Source: Hysterangium stoloniferum
Lineage: Eukaryota; Basidiomycota; Agaricomycetes; Hysterangiales; Hysterangiaceae
NCBI GenBank assembly: GCA_015178975.1
Contig: WHVD01000003.1
Coordinates: 1,943,584 to 2,007,583, forward strand
DNA: 64,000 nucleotides
Direction of reading: 5' to 3'
This document shows, piece after piece, positions 11,041-22,025 of the stretch (the stretch's first letter is position 1; each line of letters starts with the position of its first letter). The translations under genes and the position numbers were made by a program. The notes beneath the pieces are model-generated. The model saw only the letters and a program-made list of their open reading frames with translations. It was not told the DNA's origin and made no database searches.

Positions 11041-12985
11041 GGAGTCGGTATTAACTAAGAATGTCCTAGCCTTCGGCGTAGACGGGTGACTGGGACAAGT
11101 GGATGTCAAGGTCAATGTCCCATTGAAAGAGGGCATGCAACCTATTTCAATGTCAATGTTCCCAACCTCCCCAGCTAATAGGAAAGTCATTGATGAACAA
11201 ATGGATACTTGGTTCCAACAGGGAGTAATTGAACCGTCCAAGAGTCCTTGGGGGGCACCAGCCTTTGTCGTCTATCACAACGGGAAACCACAAGTAGTGA
11301 TCGACTATAGAAAGTTGAACAGTCTAACAATTCCTGATGAATTCCCGCTGCCACGCCAGTTGGAAATCATGCAAGCGCTTTTGGGCTCCAACATCTTATC
11401 TTCCTTTGATGCACTAGCCGGTTTTATCCAACTTGAAATGTTAGAGGAAGACAAGCCGAATACTGCCTTCAGATCCCATCGAGGACTGTGGCAATTCAGG
11501 GGAATGCCCTTTGGACTTCGTAATGGACCTTCTATATTCCAAAGGGTTATGCAAACCGTACTTGCACCTTACTTATGGATATTCTGTCTGGTTTATATTG
11601 ACGACATTGTGATCTTTTATAAGACATGGGACGATCATCTAGACCATTTAGATCAGGTTTTACAAGCCATAATTGCCACAGGAATCACTCTCTCACCCAA
11701 AAAGTGCTATGTAGGGTATAATTCGATTCTACTACTAGGACATAAGGTGTCTAGACTTGGCTTTTCGACCCATCAAGAAAAGGTCGCCGCTATATTAGAA
11801 TTGGCTACGCCTTCTAAGATAGCGGATCTTCAACGTTTTCTAGGAATGGTTCTGTATTTCTCTGCGTACATACCATTTTACTCCTGGACGGTCGCTCCAC
11901 TTTTCAACCTCTTGAAGAAAGGAGTTCGTTGGAATTGGGATTCTGAACACGCCCGAGCCTTTGAGGACATCAAGGTTGCGTTGAGCTCAGCTCCAGTACT
12001 CAGACACCCTGCGAGCGGTATGCCTTATCGGTTATACACAGACGCTTCGGACTTTGCGCTAGGATGTTGTCTCCAACAAATACAGAAAATGACGCTCAAA
12101 GACCTTAAGGATACGAAAATTTATGCCCAAGCACGAGCAGCCTTCGATCAATCACGAGACGTGCCCATCTTCGTTACTCGTTATAAAACCAAGGAGCCGG
12201 AATTCACCTGGACGGATTCCTGGGCCGCAGATTTTGACGACACCAGTGTCACAGTCGAACATGTTATCGCCTATTGGAGCCGTATGTTCAAGAAAGCAGA
12301 ATGTAACTATTCAGCCACAGAGCAAGAAGCGTTAGCCGCTAAAGAAGGATTAGTCCATTTCCAGCCCTTGATCGAAGGCGAACATATCCTTCTGATCACT
12401 GACCATGCGGCGTTACAATGGGCCAGATCTTACGAGAATACTAATTGTCGACTGGCCACATGGGGGGTGGTATACGCTGCATACCCCGGTCTGGAAATCC
12501 TACATAGAGCAGGACGAATACATAGCAATGTTGACCCACTGTCCAGACTTCCTCAAGTACCGGACTATGCTAGCCCCGTGAGAGACGACCTTTTACCGAT
12601 TGTAGCGGATTCTTATAACCGGAATAACGATGAGACATTATGGGAGAACAAACCAGCAGAAAAAGCCGTCTTTCTCACTCATCACGAGTTAGTCGAACCA
12701 GTCGGAACCATAGAAGAGGTCCCCCAAACGAAATGGGATTTGCACAACCTCCCCAGAAATGATGAAACCGATGAAGCAAATTTTACTCTCTCTAATCCAC
12801 AATTGCTTATAGAGATCAACGAAAATTATGCTAAGGAACTTTGCGACGGATACCAGAAGGACCCTGCCTTCAGAAATTATTACGCCACCGATCCCATTTC
12901 TCCAAACATGGTAACTACTCCTTCGCATTATTTCATCGGCAAGAATAAGCTATTGTTCTTTCAAGATTCGGACTGGAAAAGTTGA
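11041..12985 (+). pseudogene. Gypsy C1 reverse transcriptase-RNase H
   Basis: Synthesises and degrades element RNA/DNA during retrotransposition. The open frame begins after a TGA at 11087-11089 and runs 628 codons. RT motifs: an FQQGVIEPSKSPWGAP fingers motif, VVIDYRKLNSL, AFRSHRGLWQFRGMPFGLRN and the catalytic YIDD (VYIDDIVIF). The RNase H starts with YRLYTDASDFALGCCLQQ and includes EQEALAAKEGL and LLITDHAALQWA. All key acids appear present. It ends at a TGA (12983-12985) followed in frame by the integrase zinc-finger region. Apart from the flanking TGA codons the domain is remarkably intact. Confidence 0.9.
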
Positions 12986-14325
12986 ATCTGCATTCCTAGT
13001 AGCATGACGATGACCATACTCAAGCTGATACATGATAACCCCTTCGAAGGAGCTCATGCAGGCGGCCACAGGCTCTTTAATCTGATGAAAGACCGTTTCT
13101 TCTGGCAAGTATGTTGCATGACTGTGTGGCGTATGCTCGCAGCTGCGACATATGCCAGAAAACTAAAATTGATCATTTCGCTTGACAAGGAGCTCTTCGA
13201 CCTGCGGATGTACCCCTAAGGCCATTTGAGGTTGTCTCGATGGACCTGATTACCAGATTGCCTCCTTCTACAGAGGGTGCTTATTCTGCCATCTTCATCG
13301 CCATGGATAAACTCACATGTTTCTTAATCTGTGAACCCACCACTTCAGATCTATCTGCAGAAGGATTCGCGCGAATCTTCGTGAATAAAGTAGCCACTCC
13401 TTTTGGTCTGCCTTCAAGGATAATCTGTGATCGAGACAAGAGGTGGACCTGTAGGTTCTGGAGGGAAGTCTGCAAGGTATACGGAAGTGCCCTTGCAGTA
13501 TCCTCGTCCCACCACCCTCAGACCGATGGTCAAACAGAGAACGCTAATGCTATTGTGGAGAAAATGCTCAGAGTGTACTGCGCCTCTTCGAAGGAGGAAT
13601 GGTCTAAATGGACTCAAGTAGTGGCTCATACCTACAATTCGACGGTCCAAAGCTCAACAAGCTATGCGCTGGCCTTTTTGCTGATGGGCTACTTACCAAG
13701 AGGAATGTCTAGCTGTCTGGGAGGGGATGACCCTGTGGTTCCCAGAGAATTATCGGATAGCCCTGTAGCCGACCAATGGATCTTAGAATTGGAAAATCAC
13801 TGACAAGTGGTGCGGGATTCGATTGCACGAGCACAAGAAACCCAAGCTCGCAGTTACAACAAGAGACGGAGATTGGTGGAAGATATCTCAGAGGGAGATT
13901 ATGTTCTGATTAATCCCCATTCTCTCGAGCTCATCGAAGCCAAGGGACCCGGAAGGAAACTTATACAAAGACGGATAGGGCCGTTTGAGGTCTTGGAAAA
14001 GATCAATCCTCAAGTTTTCTGACTCCACATTCCCTCGGAATATCAATTACATCCAGTGATTAATCGAGACCATCTTAAAAAGTACCACCTCTTTCCAAAG
14101 GAATTTGGATCCAGGGAGCTACTCGCTAACCCTCGAGAACTCAATTATAATGACGAGGAGTACGAAGTAGAAGCTATAGTAGGGCACAAAAAGCATCGAA
14201 ATCGACTCCTTTTCCAGGTTTGATGGAAAGGATATGGATCGGAGGAGGACACTTGGTTAAACGGCAATGACCTTCGTAATGCTCCCGCTCTCCTTAGAGC
14301 TTACAAGACTATTTATCAAATTTAA
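12986..14325 (+). pseudogene. Gypsy C1 integrase with chromodomain
   Basis: Inserts element cDNA; the chromodomain is thought to steer it to heterochromatin. Visible: HH-CC zinc-finger parts (HAGGHRLFNL before, CDICQKTK after a one-base loss near 13107), the catalytic core with D (VSMDLITRL), D (CDRDKRW) and E (TDGQTEN), a C-terminal domain (KGPGRKLIQRRIGPFEVL) and a chromodomain with WKGYGSEEDTWL near 14225-14265. Interrupted by in-frame TGA at 13183, 13801, 14020 and 14221, at least three of them where Arg would be expected; the true end is a TAA near 14323. This identifies C1 as a chromovirus. Confidence 0.85.
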
Positions 14326-14520
14326 TGATCATTTCACATCCTTACGACGACAACGCTGTTTATCTACTTCTAGCTCTACCCCCCCACTTTCTTCCCCCCT
14401 GGCCTTTCACTTCAATAACCGAGCAGAGCTTGAAATTAATATAAAATACGTAAATTCGCTAAAGAAAATTTTATTCCCCCTATCTCTTCCCTCCACGTCA
14501 ACCTCTCTAATCAGTATACT

Positions 14521-16396
14521 ATGTCGCAGGAGCAGCAACCCAAACCCAAATTCCCCAACTTCAAAAGAATACCACAACCTCAACCTATTAATTCCTCTAC
14601 CACACCGTCTCGTACTGAACAAGTCGAGCACTCCGCGAGCAACTCTGGAACGCCTTTGCCAATACCCTCCACTGCGCAGGGCGACATCGTGGGAACGTCC
14701 ACCAACTCGGGGAATGGGACTGCCTTTACTCCATACGCTCCTCTTCCCAGACCCCGATTTCCCAATTTCAAAAGAATACCTCGACCTCAAACTACAGTTC
14801 CTTCTGCCCCATCACCTCAAACAGAAACTGTCGAGCACGTGGAGGAGACTTTGCCGTCCACGAATCCTATGCAGACGGACTCCACTTCAAAAGCTGCACC
14901 ATGGTCCTCTAATACTTGGGGGGCTCCCTCAGGAACATGGAGCGAAACCCCACCACCTTCTCGTAGTATTTTCCCTTCTACCGAAGAGGAGATCAAAAGG
15001 AAACAGCAGTCCGAGGCTTTCTCGTCGCAGGTTCAAGAGGAATTGAAAACACTTAAACGGAAGAGGAGAGAGGAGTACTTGGAAGGACAGTGGAGGATGG
15101 GGGCTAGGGATAATGTCCCTTCAAGGCGGACACGGCAGGAATGGAGGAGAATGGAAGGGCACATTAATCCTTCAATCATCGCTCCCCCTTCGGGTCATAA
15201 ATGGATGGATTTCGCTGAAACGGATTGCAGCGACGGGGGCACGCCATGTGTTCGGAGTGTAGGACAAAAAAGTAGGAAAGGAAAAGACGGGGTCACCTTC
15301 TACGATTGGGACAAAGTATGAAGGATCAAATTACAAAGCATTACATTGCGACGTGGAGATGGAGTTGCACTACCTCCCAGACCTCCTTCACAACGTGGAC
15401 CTCAGGAACGGACCTACCGGATGGGGCCCGGTGATCTTTCATCTGACTCGGAGGACGACCAATCTCAATACCCCGCCTACGACAGCAAGTACCTCGGTGC
15501 TGACTGCCATGAAGGTTTCCTACTCCCTGACAACATTCACTTCTTCACGAGTGATCCTAACCAATGACGAAAGCTACCAACTTCCGTCAGAGTTTGGAGA
15601 GGGTATTGTCCAGCAGACTCTGCGACCCCATCCAGTTCCTCTCATCTCCCTCCATCTCCACCGGTCTCTTCTGTACCCACATTACAGCACTTTACACCCT
15701 TTTCAGAGTTACCGGGAAGTCTTGTACCATCCGCCGAGCTGCCTTCTCTTCCCCCTATACCACTACCCCTCCCCTTCGCAGGACATTCCCTGATATCAAC
15801 GTCCTCATCCATACCCAAGCCTTCTCCAGCACCGCAGCCAATCTCACCCCTTCACAGGTCACCTGACCCTCTCGTCACCTCCCACTCTACTCCGATGCCT
15901 TTAGTCCCTGCGGTGTCTAATATTCCCCTCACTTCCTTGACAACTTGGAGTCCACCGCCCGCCTCTCCCTACTCCCCTTGTGTTTCTCTGGGAAGCCCCA
16001 TTCAGCATCCTAACAATACATTAATGGATATTGATCACCCTATCCCGGAAGTTCTCGCAATGCCTATGGAGGAAGTCCTCGAGGCACCTCTCTCAGCCAC
16101 AGACGTCTCCAAAGAACCCCCCCCCCGGCAATGGAAGTCTTCGAGGAGCCTCCCCCCTTAAGCGAAAAAGCAAAAGGGAAATGAAGAACCGATACTCATG
16201 CCGACGAGCCCCTTGTCATTGACCCCCCCCGGCCCACCCCATTCGTAGCCCCCCGCCGCAGCCATCCTCTCCCCAGAGTCATCGTGGATGTGGAAGTTAA
16301 TAGATGCTTCCTGGGACAGAAGGGTTTTAAACTTTTGGCAGTATTTTTAGATGATTTTCTTATTAAAACGTCCAATCTCTATATATATTACAGTTA
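14521..16396 (+). pseudogene. Extra ORF3 of gypsy C1, unknown product
   Basis: Sense-strand ORF about 200 bp after the chromodomain, where classical gypsy elements usually have only the 3' LTR. It starts at ATG 14521 and continues in one frame to 16161 apart from TGA at 15319 and 15565; past a run of ten C near 16118 a neighbouring frame continues to about 16396 with one more TGA at 16182. The product is rich in Pro, Ser and Thr. Its N-terminus holds two copies of an FPNFKRIP motif about 80 residues apart, then a Lys/Arg/Glu-rich stretch (residues about 155-220, e.g. LKRKRREEYLEGQWRM) and a WMDFAETDC segment. No domain is recognised and no signal peptide or membrane segment is evident, so an envelope role is not supported. 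Confidence 0.55.
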
Positions 16397-16978
16397 AACT
16401 AATACAAAGTAAAATAAAGAGAAATGTTAAAAACCATCCGTTCATATGTAATGTTGTGGTAGGTTGAAGCGGCGGCGAGAAGGCGAAGGGCCACCATTAC
16501 GACGACCTGTAACGCGTTTGTAATCGCCACAGGACAGATAGCGTAATAAAAAGTGTGGAAATGATTCATCATTCGCATAATTTGGTTTCTTTGATGCCAG
16601 TTGGTGGCACAACGAACGTTTAAAGGGGCCCTGTGACAACTGAGATTAGACCTAAGCCATCTTGTTCGGCAGGTGATACGGGAGCCCACGTCGTGGCTAA
16701 TTAGGCCCATCAGTGTCACCCCCAGGCCCCACTTCATGGCTAGTTAGGCTCATCATTATCGATCCCTAAATGTATCGGCGAGTCTTGCTGTCATTGGGTG
16801 ACCACGGATGACGCCCATGATCACGATGGTCTCGTCTCGTTGGCAATCTCCTGGCCATGGTGTAACCGCGCATTGCCAAGCGGACGCCCTTTTATGATTG
16901 GCACTAGTCATACGGTGAATTCGTCGATCTTCCCACTGATACTGATATTAGAAAATAGATCATGAACCGCGATACCCA
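16397..16978. other. Intergenic, short duplicated block
   Basis: No coding potential that I trust. A block of about 45 bp is present twice in tandem with changes (around 16687 and 16732; both contain GGCTARTTAGGCYCATCA). The second half leads into a TATA box at 16979. Confidence 0.4.
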
Positions 16979-16984
16979 TATAAG
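16979..16984 (+). promoter_or_regulatory. Possible TATA box
   Basis: TATAAG in CCCATATAAGCAGG lies about 160 bp before the first exon proposed for the hypothetical gene at 17141-18456. Confidence 0.3.
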
Positions 16985-17140
16985 CAGGAGCAATCGTATC
17001 TAGTGTCGGAAGAGCTGGATTTTCTCCCCCACGGACTTTATTATTATTGCCTCAACCTGTCTTCTTCTTCTATATTCCTACATCCATATTTAATCAGCAC
17101 GCTGGCTCATCCGTTGAACTTGACGAAGCCTGCGTTTCAG

Positions 17141-18456
17141 CTAACTCAAGTCCCAATAAGTCATCAAAATCCTGGAGTCGTATAACATATGTATACGGCC
17201 GTAACGATTTTATGGATATCTTTCAACTTGACGGGAACTATAACTCAGTTGTTTCTCCTTGGAACATTCTATTTCGTGCAGTCGTTGCCACAACGGAAAA
17301 ACCCTTTCTTGATCAATGTGCACTTGTCAGCACTAATGTGCACGGTCGTCGCCAATTTACTGTAGGTCCTTTCACCTTCCGTCCCTCTTTATTTACCACG
17401 CTACTGTTATCTGTATGGCATGGTGATCTTACTGAACTTCTGAAGGTTTATGACTGGTCAACAGGAACGGATAACGATCTTTCCCATTTGCCTCGCACAA
17501 TCCATCTTGATGGATGCCGTCGGACCAGTGTAATGCAATTCGATTCTCTTGTCTCCGATTGGATTGAGGTCAGATAAATTTAGGGCCGCCATTTCAATAT
17601 CTTGTTTAGTTTTTCAGGTATTATATCATTTTCATAATAAGTATAAAGATATTATTACCGAAAATACTTTTCAAGTTGTGGTCCGAAATAAATTCAGCAA
17701 TCAAAGGGAAAGTGTGCATTCTGAAGAGGTCGAAGGGGGCGCGATGGACGGTTTGTAGTCAAATTCCATATGTTCCATATGGATTGACATATGTCACCAG
17801 GTTATGATTGCGCCTTATGCCACTTTGGTCATTTGGATCGTTTTCTCGACAATTGTCCGAGTTCAGCCTTGCTTCAAGTCAAGCGGCAGAGATTACTGAC
17901 CTCTTTGAAATACTAGATAACAACAAGACCACCGATAAATGTCCTGCTAGGACCATATTCTTTCTGTATAGACCGGGACCAACCCACCAGGTCACTGCGT
18001 AGGTGTTGTTGTGCCTCTTTACACATGTTCGTGAGTTTTTATGTCCGCTTTAGAGGTAGGTGCATAGGTCCATTTATGGTTGTTTGTGGATTCTGGAATG
18101 TGTGCTTCGAAGGTTCGTCATTGATGGACTCCCAAGCTCCACTGGCATCATAGTTTATTTTGAATGAAATAGCGTGGACAATATACCTTCTCGTTACTAG
18201 AAAGTCTCCCCCTGAATCATGGGACGTCGATGGGCCGTCCTTTCAATCATACCATGTGAATGTGCATTTGGCCATACGAGTGCTCATTTTCAACTTAATA
18301 CAAATTGCGGCTCTTTTGTGGGTAATATTACTCCTTTTCTGCACTATGAAACTTACCAATATTTTGGCACATAAGTGTAACTGTTATGAATTGGATCAGC
18401 AAGAAAAACGAGGTGAATGCAGACGGTGTGGGTCAGGTTGTGGAAGCAGCGCGTAA
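17141..18456 (+). CDS. Possible unrecognised multi-exon host gene
   Basis: No family recognised. The region outside transposons has reading frames that join if four short introns with acceptable borders are removed: 17569-17617 (49 bp), 17751-17800 (50 bp), 17878-17916 (39 bp, with a CTGAC branch-like site) and 18100-18153 (54 bp). Phases match at each junction and the frame ends at TGA or TAA only at 18454-18456. The first exon may start at ATG 17212 or be entered through an acceptor before 17141. The third exon would contain a CCHC-like cluster (CALCHFGHLDRFLDNC); the last has one long hydrophobic helix (IRVLIFNLIQIAALLWVILL) and a Cys-rich tail (CRRCGSGCG). The 39-bp intron is unusually short. 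Alternatively it is a decayed gene. Confidence 0.35.
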
Positions 18457-18960
18457 GAGTCGTTCCTAAACTGATTCCGTCATTTTAACTGCAACTGTTC
18501 CTGCAACTATTCGTCTTCACAGTCGGAATGGCTATTTTCGTCGTCTTTGGCACACAGAAAGTGACCATGTTTTCCTTGATTGTGTTTCTTGACGGCTCAT
18601 CAAGCTCAACAGAACATACTAGAAGCCTGGAGGATTGTTCTCCCACGTGACAACAGACCGAAATCGACGGTGGATAATCCAGGTGTATAAAGGGGTGTGG
18701 GCCTGTGCTCATTTGTTATGAAAACAGCGGCTGCTTCGGACTTATAGGCATCCACCGAGACCAAACTTATTGGGACAAGCTGAGTTAAAACCTAATTGGT
18801 TATCCAACAATAGTTTGACACTACAAGGGAAATAAGGGAAATAAGGGAAATATGGACATAATAATTTCGAAGATACTTTCCTGGATAGGCTCCTAATGTA
18901 ATGGATGCACATTAAAATTTGCATTGTAATTGATTCATGTTCCAAGGCATATTTACTAAC
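18457..18960. other. No recognisable gene
   Basis: Intergenic. A three-fold GGGAAATAA-type microrepeat lies at about 18827-18852. The minus-strand frame at 18485-18712 shows no domain. Confidence 0.4.
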
Positions 18961-18963
18961 AAC

Positions 18964-19520
18964 AAGTGTAAGGGCAACCCCTGCTGGGCCTGCAGAACTC
19001 ACACAAGGCTAGCAGGAGGGAATCCAAAGGTATATTACAACTGCTATATATACAAACAACTACCTAACTCACCTAGCAGGAGGGAATCTGAAGAGAACAG
19101 TCTAAGGAATTCCCCCTGCTGTTAGAATTAAAGTGCAGGTATGTGTCAGTACATCATGGATGCGAACAAAAAGTGTTAGTATTAGTAAGCAACTGTACAG
19201 TATTTACTTATTGAAGTACATGTTTTATTAACAAGACAAATACAAGATTATTATACTTCAACACCTGCAAGGTGTGACCCATAGGCACCCAGTAATCTAA
19301 AAATAGTTAACTCTACCTAATACAGAACAGGGGCCCTTCCCACAATGGAGCACTAATGCTATGAGCTCCTGAAGTTAGTCACCTACTCCTCAGAGACATG
19401 TATTAGCCAGAGTAGTTGATATCCACAGGGAGAGGGAAAGTGACAAAAGACATGGGGTTGGACAGTGGACTCAGGGACTTCAATAAGAGACAATGGTGCT
19501 CCCTGGGGTCTGTGACAGTG
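18964..19520 (-). repeat. Repeat R1, left copy
   Basis: Dispersed sequence of unknown nature, present in inverted orientation at 35777-36545. Shared landmarks include GTAAGGGCAACCCCT, GCTAGCAGGAGGGAATC, CACCTACTCCTCAGAG and CCAGGGAGCACCAT. The left copy carries a small LTR-like insertion (19120-19263) that the right copy lacks, and lacks the solo LTR (35821-36250) that the right copy carries. Confidence 0.7.
19120..19263. mobile_element. Short solo LTR-like insertion
   Basis: 144 bp starting TGTTAGAATT and ending ACTTCAACA, bounded by the 5-bp duplication CCTGC (19115-19119 and 19264-19268). The R1 copy near 36450 has no insertion at the corresponding place. TG...CA ends and a 5-bp TSD indicate an LTR, possibly of a small or non-autonomous element. 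Confidence 0.65.
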
Positions 19521-19800
19521 TTGGAAAGCATCATGGACAACAGTGTCTATTCTTAGAATGACAAAGGGGTGGTCTCCAGAACTTGTGGACACATGGGGAT
19601 ATAGGGCCGTGTCACCTTGTATAAATACTAAGAGTCTGTTACTATGTTACTTGGTCGATTATACTTATCCATGACTCCCTAATAATATGGGTCTTGAGTT
19701 CCAACAGACAGAGGGTGTCTTTGGATCCATGGGGGGGCAAGCCCCCCACATACCCTACAACTTTTCTCTATATCAACACTCTAAGGATTTATTGAGCATG

Positions 19801-20605
19801 TGTTAAGTTGCATGCACAGAGCTTATTGGAGGGTTTCCAGAGAAACCCATGGGAAAGCTGGTAGGACTTGGCTTCAGCTTATAGGCTGCACCCTCGTGAG
19901 ATTGTGTCATCCAATTTCAGATGGGTGGATGGGAATTCTGGGAGTAGTTGGAAGTTGAGAGGTTGGGCGATGATGAGTCAGAGGTCAAGTGATAGAAGGG
20001 TCGGAGCCTGTGGGCTCCGACGAGTAAGAGTGGTGTGTTTCAAAGAGGAGAATAGAGCGGAAAATATACTGAGATTACTGGGGAGAATCTAAGCTGATTT
20101 TCTGACTGGATTGTATGTATGTACAACATCTGCCAGATTATATAGACTGTGGAATGAATAACATACCAAATCCAGTAATAATGAAAACTAAACTAGCAAA
20201 CATGAAATGAGATAAATAAACACCAAACTTGGTGTTAGGAATGGAATCAAATGGAGTGGAGTCCAAATTGTGACAGGTTGTAAAACCATAATGGGAACAG
20301 GGTGGGAGCAGAGTCTGAATCATGACAGGTCATTGGACCATAATGGGAATGGGGCTCAGTTAGAGAGCTGTTGGGTTTTCCAAGTGGGGTCTGGTGACTG
20401 GTGTGTGGGACAGGGTTGGAGATAGACAGGAGCAGAGTCTGGCAGGTATTCCAGTGACTGATACATGAAGTAATGAAGGTTGAGCATGGACAGGTCTGAT
20501 GTATGGAGTCTAGCAGGTTTTCCAGTAAACTGATAATTGGTGCATGTAGGGTGCGGGTGCATATAAGTTAGTGCCTGGAGTCTGGCGGGTTTTCCAGTTG
20601 TAACA
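19801..20605 (-). mobile_element. Solo LTR, family A (A4)
   Basis: 805 bp, read on the minus strand from TGTTACAACTGG (20605) to TTAACA (19801), with a perfect 5-bp TSD GCATG at 19796-19800 and 20606-20610. It contains the conserved box CTTGGCTTCAGCTTATAGG near 19868 and the putative transcript start (GTCAGAAAAT on minus) near 20100. No internal sequence adjoins it, so it arose by LTR-LTR recombination. Confidence 0.9.
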
Positions 20606-20742
20606 GCATGTGATTTAATTCAGAAACTTATTTAAATTTTGTTAATTATTTATAATTCTATACTCTTATGTACTCTTTGAAATCATTGAACCTTGTTAAG
20701 GTGTGTGCAGGGCTTAGCAGAGGGTTTCCAGAGAAACCCACA

Positions 20743-21129
20743 GGTATTCCAAAGAAACCCACAGGTATTCCAAAGAAACCCACAGGTATTCCAAAGAAAC
20801 CCACAGGTATTCCAAAGAAACCCACAGGTATTCCAAAGAAACCCACAGGTATTCCAAAGAAACCCACAGGTATTCCAAAGAAACCCACAGGTATTCCAAA
20901 GAAACCCACAGGTATTCCAAAGAAACCCACAGGTATTCCAAAGAAACCCACAGGTATTCCAAAGAAACCCACAGGTATTCCAAAGAAACCCACAGGTATT
21001 CCAAAGAAACCCACAGGTATTCCAAAGAAACCCACAGGTATTCCAAAGAAACCCACAGGTATTCCAAAGAAACCCACAGGTATTCCAAAGAAACCCACAG
21101 GTATTCCAAAGAAACCCACAGGTATTCCA
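20743..21129. repeat. 21-bp minisatellite inside LTR-A5
   Basis: Eighteen head-to-tail, apparently identical 21-bp units (20743-21120) plus a partial nineteenth. Each begins GGTATTCC and ends AAACCCACA. The unit corresponds to a single-copy region in other LTR-A copies (for example near 19830 and 55080) that reads like CCAGAGAAACCCAYRGG. Because 21 is a multiple of three, most frames stay open and yield artificial repeat peptides (KKPTGIP on +, FGIPVGF on -). Lack of variation points to recent expansion. Confidence 0.97.
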
Positions 21130-21729
21130 GTAGGACTTGGCTGCAGCTTATACATAGGCTGTCCCCTCGTGAGATTGTGGTGTCCAATTTCAAATGGGTG
21201 GACAGGAAACCTGGGGAGTCTGGGTGTAGTTGATAGGTTGAAAGATCAGTTGGGGAGCCCATGGGCTCTGATGAGGATGAGGGGTCAGGTGGTGATGGGT
21301 CAGGGGTCAAGCGATAGATACATATGTAGGTCAGAGCCCATGGGCCCCAATGAGATAAGTGGTGTGTTTCAAAGAGAGGAATAGAGTGGAAAATGTACTG
21401 AGATTACTGGGGAATCTAAGCTGATTTTCTGACTGGATTGTATGTACAACATCTGCCAGACTATATAGACTGTGGAATGTATGTATGTTATACCAAATCT
21501 AGTAATAATCAGATTCAAACAAGTAATCATGAAATGAGATAAGTAAACACCAAATTAGGCGTTAGGAATGGAATGGAATGGAGGCAGAGTCCAAAACATG
21601 ACAGGTCATTAGACCACAATGGGAATGGGGCTCAGTTAGAGAGTTGTCAGGTTATCTGGGCAGAGCCTAGTGACTGGTGCATGGAATGGGGTCAGACATA
21701 GACAGGCTTCGATGTGCACAGGTCCCAGC

Positions 21730-22004
21730 TGTTGAAACAGCTCAATATGTAGCTGAAGATCACCCAAAACACTGTGAGGGATGAGATGAAAGCAAGCTCT
21801 AAGGTTGCTTTCCCACAGCCCCACAGGTGTGATGATGCACTGGGTGCTTATTTACGTGCCCATGTTCCTGGGAATCTACACAGTTGCCTAACTAGGTAAT
21901 TCACTAACTACTGCACCTACAGTGCTGGGAAAAATACTACAAATATCAGAAAAATATAGGGAGTAATATAGAACATCATAAAGTTGTAATATCATACTCT
22001 AACA
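21730..22004 (-). mobile_element. 3' LTR of Copia P
   Basis: 275 bp, minus strand TGTTAGAGTATG...TTTCAACA. Immediately upstream on the minus strand (22013-22005) is the polypurine tract AGGGGGGAG. It differs from the 5' LTR by a missing 40-bp-scale block and several substitutions. Confidence 0.9.
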
Positions 22005-22025
22005 CTCCCCCCTGATCTGACAGCT

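Noticed and set aside
14407..14790. Minus-strand ORF over the start of C1 ORF3
   Set aside because: Antisense shadow; plus-strand ORF3 is longer and in a consistent element position.
7430..16184. UGA reassigned as a sense codon in this organism
   Set aside because: All recurrent UGAs lie in transposons and fit CpG decay; the nine-exon host gene has no internal UGA, and some other elements show TAA/TAG too.
14521..16396. Envelope gene in C1
   Set aside because: No signal peptide, membrane anchor or glycosylated ectodomain pattern in ORF3.
16399..16737. Minus-strand 112-codon ORF
   Set aside because: No domain, no splice support, overlaps a tandem duplication and the upstream region of another gene.
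18827..18852. Telomere-like GGGAAATAA repeats
   Set aside because: Only three units, not a fungal TTAGGG repeat, interior location.
20743..21129. CRISPR-like regular repeat
   Set aside because: No spacers (units are contiguous), no cas genes, eukaryotic context.
20658..21384. Four overlapping ORFs of 146-238 codons encoding KKPTGIP- or FGIPVGF-type repeat proteins
   Set aside because: They are by-products of a 21-bp minisatellite in an LTR; several frames on both strands are open at once.
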